DNA from: Antedon bifida
Lineage: Eukaryota > Echinodermata > Crinoidea > Comatulida > Antedonidae
Assembly (NCBI GenBank): GCA_963402885.1
Contig: OY727094.1
Span: 33,048,501-33,112,500, forward strand
Reading direction: 5' to 3'
DNA: 64,000 bases
Shown: one piece after another, positions 57,951 through 64,000 of the stretch
Position numbering within the stretch: position 1 is the first letter of the stretch
Layout: the number at the start of each line of letters is the position of its first letter
Notes under the pieces: model-generated
Databases searched by the model: none
Seen by the model: only the letters and a program-made list of their open reading frames with translations
What the model was told of the DNA's origin: nothing
Program-made: the position numbers and the translations under genes

Positions 57951-60834
57951 AAAACATGCAGAAGCTATAGAAAATGTAAATATTGTAAATAGAGAGTCTT
58001 TAAATGTTTATTACACAAATGCACAAAGTATTGTAAAAAAGATGGATGAACTCAAAATGGATATTGAACTCTACAAGCCACACATTATTGGAATTACTGA
58101 AACGTGGGGCAAGCAAACAGTAACAGACGGTATACTTTCTATTCCTGATTACGACCTTTTCCGAAGGGATCATGATGGCGAAACCTCAGCAGGAGGAGTA
58201 ATGTTGCTCTGTCACAAATCCTTGCAGGCCACTCCGTGCTATGTGCTAAATGAGAATCAGTTCAACGAAAGTATTTGGTGCAAAATCAAGTTAACATTAT
58301 ATGAAACACTATTGGTTGGAGTATGTTACCGAAGCTGTGTCAGTAGCTCAAGACAAAACAACAGAGCCCTCAATATACTAATCGAGGAATCCATGAAGCA
58401 GAATGTAACTCATAGACTGTTAATGGGAGACTTTAATTATCCCCAGATCAAGTGGGAGGAATATAGAGTGGAAGCTGAAGGCATAAAGGGAGATGATGCT
58501 GAGAGTTTCTACGAAACAAGCCAAGACTTATTTTTACATCAGCATGTAATTGAGATGACAAGACACAAAGAAGGACAAAGGCCATCAATGCTTGACCTGG
58601 TATTGACAAATGATGAAAGTGCAATTGAAGAGATACAACATTGTAGCCCACTTGGGAAAAGTGATCATGATGTATTGTTTTTTGAGTATACCTGTTCAAG
58701 AAATCCTATTGGAAGTGATGAGAAAAAACAAAAGAATTACGCAAAAGGTGATTATGAGAAACTAAATGATTCATTTGGGAAATTAAATTGGGATGCTCTG
58801 CTTGATGCTAAAAGTTGTAACCAGGCATGGGAAACATTTATGGAAATCTACAACGAAGAAACTGAAAAATATATACCTAAGAGGTCAATGAGAAAGAACA
58901 TGAAACCTGTATGGCTGAAAGCTAGAATAAAGAAGAGTATAAAGAAGAAACACAAATTATACAAAAAGTACAGACAGACAAACCAGTACAAGGACTACCT
59001 TGAGTACAAGAAACAGAGGAATGTCGCAAGTGCAAACGTGAGAAAGGCACGTATAGAACATGAGCAAAAGTTAATGAAGAACTTTAAGAAAAATCCTAAG
59101 CCAGTGTACAAGTACATTAGGGAACAACAAAAAGTAAAAGAAGGTATAACTAATCTTGTAAAGGAAGATGGAAGTTTGACCGAAAGTGACCAGGAAGCAG
59201 TTGAAATGTTGAGCAAATTTTTTCAATCTGTATATACCCATGAACCAGATGGTGACCTACCCCAGTTTGATAGCAGAAACAGCGACAACATTCTTGAAAA
59301 TATTGTATTTTCGGAAGAAGATGTTCAGAAGAAATTAAATCAACAGCAACCAAACAAAGCTCCTGGTCCAGATGGTGTCCATCCTATGGTTCTGAACCAA
59401 TGTGCCAGTTCTCTAGCTCATCCACTTACTATCATTTTCAAGCTCTCACTTGAGACAGGTAAATTACCAAAAGATTGGAAGACTGCAAATGTCACACCAA
59501 TTTTCAAGAAAGGATCCAAGAAGAAAGCTGAAAATTATCGGCCCATCAGCCTAACATCAATACCATGTAAAGTTTTTGAATCAATCATCAAAGACAATGT
59601 GCTTGGCTTTGTTAAAGGAAGTAGAATGCTGTCTAGGTGTCAACATGGATTCCTAAGTGGTAGGTCTTGTCTTACAAATTTGCTACAAACATTCGAAACA
59701 GTCACTGAAGCTCTAGATAGTGGTGAAGATGTGGATATCGTATACCTTGATTATATGAAGGCGTTCGATAGCGTTCCACATCGAAGACTAATTCACAAGC
59801 TGATAGGCTATGGAATATCTGGTAAGACTATAAATTGGATAGCTGAGTTTCTGGCAGGAAGAACACAGAAAGTAATTGTAAGAAATACAACATCCAAGCC
59901 GGTAGATGTAGTGAGTGGAGTCCCACAAGGATCAGTCCTTGGCCCAATCCTATTCATCCTCTTCATAAACGATCTTCCAGATAAAATTATCAGCGCAGAC
60001 TTTAACATGTTTGCAGATGATGCAAAGATTATAAAGACCATCAAAGAAAAATCGGATTCAAGAAAACTTCAAATTGATCTTGATAGGGCTCAGGAATGGT
60101 CAGAAGACTGGCTACTAAAATTCAATACCAAGAAATGCGAAGTGCTCCATGTTGGCAGAAAGACAGAGAAATCAGAATATTGTCTAAATGGGGAAACGTT
60201 ATTGGCAGTAAACGAAGAAAAAGACCTTGGTGTTATCTTCACTAGCGACTGCAAGCCAAGCCGACAGTGTGCTGCAGCAGCAGCTAGAGCGACGAATAGT
60301 ATGAGAACTGTCAAAAGAACATTCAAAAATATTGACAAAGAAAGTTTTCAGGTCATGTACAAGGCATACATCCGTCCACATATGGAATACTGTATACAGT
60401 CCTGGTCTCCTTACTATAACAAAGACAAAGAAATCTTGGAGAAGGTGCAGAGAAGAGCTACAAAGATGGTTAAGTCAATAAGTGATCTACCATATGATAA
60501 AAGGTTAGAATATCTTGATCTTCAACCATTAGAGACAAGAAGACTACGAGGAGATTTGATTGAAGCTTTCAAAATTTTGAAAGGCTTTGAGGATATTGAC
60601 CCAAAAGATTTATTTAAATTGTCTCACAACATCAGAACCAGGGGACACAGCTTAAAACTATATCGTCCAAAACTTAGAGGAAATCTTATGTGCAGGGTCA
60701 ACTTTTTTACCATCAGAGTCATACATCACTGGAATTCTCTGCCTAAATATGTAATACAAGCCTCTTCAGTGAACATCTTTAAGTCTAGACTTGACAACTA
60801 TTTTCGGCTAGAAATGGAATCTAATAGGCACTAG
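57937..60834 (+). CDS. LINE B ORF2: endonuclease and reverse transcriptase, intact
   Basis: The likely start is the ATG at 57937 (MRDVRKHAEAIENVN), which overlaps the ORF1 stop; the frame itself is open from 57871. APE-type endonuclease: VYYTNAQSIVKKMDEL, IIGITETW, GDFNYPQIKW, GKSDHD. Reverse transcriptase: NKAPGPDGVHP, WKTANVTPIFKKG, NYRPISLTSIPCKVFE, YLDYMKAFDSVPHRRLI (motif A), GVPQGSVLGPILFILFINDL (motif B), MFADDAKI (motif C). It ends with the RRATKMV, LPYDKRLEYLDLQPLETRRL and WNSLPKYVIQASSVNIFKSR blocks usual in CR1. It has no stop or frameshift in more than 960 codons, so the insertion is recent or the family still active. Confidence 0.92.
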   Translation: MRDVRKHAEAIENVNIVNRESLNVYYTNAQSIVKKMDELKMDIELYKPHIIGITETWGKQTVTDGILSIPDYDLFRRDHDGETSAGGVMLLCHKSLQATPCYVLNENQFNESIWCKIKLTLYETLLVGVCYRSCVSSSRQNNRALNILIEESMKQNVTHRLLMGDFNYPQIKWEEYRVEAEGIKGDDAESFYETSQDLFLHQHVIEMTRHKEGQRPSMLDLVLTNDESAIEEIQHCSPLGKSDHDVLFFEYTCSRNPIGSDEKKQKNYAKGDYEKLNDSFGKLNWDALLDAKSCNQAWETFMEIYNEETEKYIPKRSMRKNMKPVWLKARIKKSIKKKHKLYKKYRQTNQYKDYLEYKKQRNVASANVRKARIEHEQKLMKNFKKNPKPVYKYIREQQKVKEGITNLVKEDGSLTESDQEAVEMLSKFFQSVYTHEPDGDLPQFDSRNSDNILENIVFSEEDVQKKLNQQQPNKAPGPDGVHPMVLNQCASSLAHPLTIIFKLSLETGKLPKDWKTANVTPIFKKGSKKKAENYRPISLTSIPCKVFESIIKDNVLGFVKGSRMLSRCQHGFLSGRSCLTNLLQTFETVTEALDSGEDVDIVYLDYMKAFDSVPHRRLIHKLIGYGISGKTINWIAEFLAGRTQKVIVRNTTSKPVDVVSGVPQGSVLGPILFILFINDLPDKIISADFNMFADDAKIIKTIKEKSDSRKLQIDLDRAQEWSEDWLLKFNTKKCEVLHVGRKTEKSEYCLNGETLLAVNEEKDLGVIFTSDCKPSRQCAAAAARATNSMRTVKRTFKNIDKESFQVMYKAYIRPHMEYCIQSWSPYYNKDKEILEKVQRRATKMVKSISDLPYDKRLEYLDLQPLETRRLRGDLIEAFKILKGFEDIDPKDLFKLSHNIRTRGHSLKLYRPKLRGNLMCRVNFFTIRVIHHWNSLPKYVIQASSVNIFKSRLDNYFRLEMESNRH

Positions 60835-60881
60835 CCTAAACTATTTCCATCAAACATTAAGTGTAAGTGTAAGTGTAAAAA

Positions 60882-61757
60882 AATACCGATAGTATGGTGC
60901 TTGTTTGCAAGTGATTTAGTTATTCTTTCATATAAGTGGAGAAGTGCGAGATCTGTGGAATGTGATTTTCGAAAGCCATATTGATTGTTGTATATAATAT
61001 TATGTTTTGTGAAAAAAAAAATTAGACGAGCATAAATTAGCTTTTCAAATATTTTTGAAAAACATGGAAGTAAAGCAATCGGTCTATAATTTGAAAATTT
61101 ATGGGGGTCATCTTTTTTAAAAATAGGCACAACTTTGGCAACTTTTAACGCATTAGGAAATTTCCCACATTTAAATGAAAGGTTAAAGATGTGACATAAA
61201 GTTTTAGAAATAAACGGAGAAATTTGTTTAATAACGTTAGAATGTATTTCATCTACACCAGGACTTTTATTATTTTTGAGCTCTTCGGTTGCATTAATTA
61301 TGTCTCTTTCAGTGATTGGTGAAAGGAACATGGAGTGATTGTTGGGTTGATTTAAATAGGTTGAAAAGTTTGAATGAGATGAGTTAATTGATTGTGAAAG
61401 TGTATGGCCAGTATCAACAAAATATTTATTAAATTTATTAGCAATTTGAATTTCGTCATCAATTTTTATGTTGTTTTCTAAAAAATATGTTGGAAGTTTA
61501 CTTTTTATATTTCTGCCAAAAGCTGAATTTATAGTTTGCCATGTTTTCTTAATATCATTTTTATGTGTGTCAAATTGCTTTTTGTAATGTATACTACGTG
61601 CTATTCTTATTAGATTAGTTAATTTGTTTCTATAATCAGTATATTTAGTTTTATCAGTGGCTTTACCAGACTGTATGTATCTTTTATATAGTTTATTTCG
61701 TTTATTTATGGAGTTGATAATGCCATTTGTTATCCATGGTTTGTTTTGCTTGCGAAA
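60882..61757 (-). pseudogene. LINE A connector and reverse transcriptase, N-terminal part
   Basis: On the minus strand this reads KPWITNGIINSINKRNKLYK after the frameshift, then a connector, ITERDIINATEELKNNKSPG, VAKVVPIFKKDDPHKFSNYR, QYGFRKSHSTDLALLHL and finally HHTIGIF. There LINE B interrupts the codons for FLDLSKAFD. Only the part after 61331 follows an ATG, but the frame is open upstream to the homopolymer frameshift. Confidence 0.8.
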
Positions 61758-61759
61758 AT

Positions 61760-62989
61760 TTATTTTTTTTTACATATTTTAATGTGTTTGTCATAAATGT
61801 TCATAAATTTAGTGTGAAAAGAATTATAAGCTTTATCCGGGTCATCTGTAATCGAAATTATTTCTGACCAGTCAGTATTTAGTAATTCAATGCCTAGTGA
61901 TGAAGTGGTAGTGTCATTGATTACTCTTTTAAATATATATTTTTGGTCATTCATTTCATTAGACGGTTTGGATGTATGAGAAATAAAAAATATAGGTAAA
62001 TGGTCAGTAATGTCACAATACAGTAATCCCGAAAAAATATTTTCATGAAAATTGTTAGAGTAGATATGGTCAATTAACGTAGCAGATGTACGGGTGAGAC
62101 GGGTGGGTCTGTCTATTATGGGAAATAAATTAGCTGAATATATACAATTTAAAAAATCTGATGTTAGTGAATGGGAACTGAATTTAAGCAAATCAATATT
62201 AAAATCTCCACAAGCATAAAAACTTTTTTTTTCTGTGTTGATTACTTCAAATAATAGTGATATGTTTTCATTAAAAGTTTTTATGGATTTTTCTGGTGGT
62301 CGGTATATTAGTGAGAAAATATAATTTTTTGGTTTTAATTCTATTTCAATACAGATATTTTCAGCTTCATTATTAATTAAAGAACTCAAATCATCTCTCA
62401 TTCTAAAATTAATATCATCCATAATATAGAGACAGACGCCACCACCTTTCTTATCTACTCTATCACAATGAATTAATGTATAACCAGGAATGTTATATAA
62501 AGTATGTACAGTATTTGAACTAAACCAGGTCTCAGTGAAACATAATATATTAAATTTGTGATTAAGAGTTTCAAGATATTCAGTTATTTCAGTAAAGTTT
62601 TTTACCAGGCTACGTGAATTAAAATGAATAAAACTAAAATTGTTATTAATATTTTCAATGGAACTATTAAAGTTATCGCTGAGATGATATCTACATGTAG
62701 AAGGAATGGATGTATTTACGTCAAAAGGGTTAATACTTAATGCATTTAGATGGTCAAAATCAACAAATTGGTTTACGTGAAATTGTTTTATTTCATGTAA
62801 AAACTCATCATCATTGAGTATATGATTAAACGGAAGTAAAGAAATATTACATGACGTACAGTACCATTCTGGATCTATGGAAGAACATTGGGCATGTGCG
62901 TACCCATTACATAATGCACATCTGTTTAGATTAATATCGCCACTCATGAGGGCGTTTCTACATACAATACAAATCATATTAATAAGCAA
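61760..62989 (-). pseudogene. LINE A N-terminal part: PHD-like finger and endonuclease
   Basis: 409 codons from ATG 62989. Residues 7-50 form a PHD-type zinc finger (CIVC, CALC, HAQC, CTSC spacing). The endonuclease follows: FIHFNSRSLVKNF near 115, LCFTETWFSS, IYRPPEKS, ACGDFNIDLL, DITDHLPIFF. The frame stops right after ICKKK in a run of nine A bases. One more A would restore reading into the next part (KINFRKQNKPWITNG), so this is a homopolymer frameshift, a sequencing error, or a slippage site. Confidence 0.82.
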
Positions 62990-63240
62990 TTGTTTTTAGA
63001 AAATATAGTGTTTGTTTTGTCTCAAGGGACATAATATATTCATAAAAGTATATTGCCATGCACAACAAGTAATAAATACATATACATATATAATAAAAAT
63101 AAACGACGAAAATAGAAAAAAATGGTAATATGCCTTTAATATGTAAATTAAAATATTCCAAACTTCTAATGGAGTAAATTTTTTAAAAGTGTTGCATTTG
63201 TAATCTGCAAGGAAAAGTTAACAAAAAACAATGGTATCAG
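62990..63240 (-). other. LINE A 5' region
   Basis: AT-rich, no ORF1. Nothing recognisable beyond being upstream of the zinc-finger ORF. Confidence 0.4.
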
Positions 63241-63766
63241 AGTTATTACAAGTCAGCACAGTGTTCAGGTTTAAACTATTGTTAACACCAAGTGTTATTA
63301 CAAGTCAGCACATTGTTCAGGTTTAAACTATTGTTAACACCAAGTGTTATTACAAGTCAGCACAGTGTTCAGGTTTAAACTATTGTTAACACCAAGTGTT
63401 ATTACAAGTCAGCACAGTGTTCAGGTTTAAACTATTGTTAACACCAAGTGTTATTACAAGTCAGCACAGTGTTCAGGTTTAAACTATTGTTAACACCAAG
63501 TGTTATTACAAGTCAGCACAGTGTTCAGGTTTAAACTATTGTTAACACCAAGTGTTATTACAAGTCAGCACAGTGTTCAGGTTTAAACTATTGTTAACAC
63601 CAAGTGTTATTACAAGTCATCACAGTGTTCAGGTTTAAACTATTGTTAACACCAAGTGTTATTACAAGTCAGCACAGTGTTCAGGTTTAAACTATTGTTA
63701 ACACCAAGTGTTATTACAAGTCAGCACAGTGTTCAGGTTTAAACTATTTTTAACACCAAGTGTTAT
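63241..63766. repeat. 52-bp minisatellite after HELLS copy 3, right part, about 10 copies
   Basis: Continuation of 55920-56068 beyond LINE A. Together about 13 copies against about 5 in units 1 and 2. The window then ends in the same AT-rich spacer that follows the array in the other units (63767-64000), where I see no feature. Confidence 0.95.
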
Positions 63767-64000
63767 TACTCTTACAACATAAAGAAAATCAAAGACTGTA
63801 CACAAATATATCTGAACATTAAGTAGAACTTTTAATAATTCCAATCTATATATTTTCACCCTTAAATTTATTTTATACATAATTATATTTCACTATTTCT
63901 ACATCATAACATAAAAAATAAGTCTACATCAAAAAATATATTTAAAAACATGAACATGAAACTAATCATTGATATCAAACTATATTATATAATGTCTTCA

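Larger units (their letters stand above)
57481..60875 (+). mobile_element. LINE B: CR1-like retrotransposon nested in LINE A
   Basis: A plus-strand insertion inside the RT gene of LINE A. The direct repeats TAAAAA at 57475-57480 and 60876-60881 are a plausible target duplication. It is 5' truncated within ORF1, has a complete ORF2 and a very short 3' UTR, and ends in GTGTAAGTGTAAGTG, a (GTGTAA)n tail of the kind CR1/L2 elements have. Confidence 0.88.
56069..63240 (-). mobile_element. LINE A: PHD-endonuclease-RT retrotransposon, itself interrupted
   Basis: A minus-strand LINE of about 3.8 kb inserted into the 52-bp minisatellite, with possible GTTAT target duplication (left ...GTGTTAT, right AGTTATTAC). 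The 3' end (56069) carries a (TTGAAAC)-type tail, the 5' end lies about 250 bp upstream of its ORF. It is split at 57481-60875 by LINE B. Protein order: zinc finger, endonuclease, reverse transcriptase, CR1/Jockey-group by motifs. No separate ORF1 is visible, so it is either 5' truncated or of a fused type. Confidence 0.85.

Overview
This is an AT-rich, intron-bearing and repeat-dense stretch of an animal nuclear genome. The best guess is a marine invertebrate deuterostome, most likely an echinoderm. That guess is inference and rests on DED-NACHT immune-receptor genes, a metazoan HELLS-type helicase, CR1/Jockey-like LINEs, a tRNA-derived SINE and abundant AGGCCTA-type motifs. There is nothing bacterial here: no operons, no Shine-Dalgarno sites, no CRISPR. 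LAYOUT. The window is a tandem segmental duplication with a period of about 23 to 26 kb. It holds the tail of unit 0 (1 to about 4370), all of unit 1 (about 4370-26910), all of unit 2 (about 26910-53200) and the start of unit 3 (53200-64000). Each full unit carries, in order, (i) the 3' half of a HELLS/LSH-like SNF2 helicase gene on the plus strand, (ii) a small plus-strand exon encoding a signal peptide behind a TATA box, (iii) a multi-exon minus-strand NLR-type gene (start exon, death-effector-like exon, small in-frame cassette exons, large NACHT exon), and (iv) about 10 kb of minisatellites, MITEs, SINEs and LINE remnants. Unit 0 shows only the start exon of its NLR and unit 3 only the end of its HELLS copy. 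KEY GENES. The NLR gene of unit 2 reads open through a model of exons 39194-39185, 39005-38505 and 36065-34084 (830 residues). Two 60-63 bp phase-1/phase-1 cassette exons between the last two can be added without breaking the frame. Unit 1 has the same structure with a 4-bp deletion near the start of the NACHT exon and one broken cassette donor. The three HELLS copies are all broken, each by different lesions (frameshifts, nonsense codons, lost splice sites, and one exon inverted in unit 2). None of the three shows an N-terminal half inside the window. MOBILE DNA. Unit 3's HELLS-adjacent 52-bp minisatellite is split by a minus-strand LINE (PHD finger, endonuclease, RT), which is itself split inside its RT by a plus-strand CR1-like LINE with an intact 987-codon frame. 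Unit 2 carries an ORF1-only half-LINE and two fold-back-like elements built from GGGACGATTCGGCCC repeats. Several minisatellites differ greatly in copy number between units. HOW IT FITS. The arrangement looks like a birth-and-death NLR cluster carried along with a dead helicase fragment. Whether all units are true paralogues or partly haplotypes assembled in tandem cannot be settled from the sequence alone.
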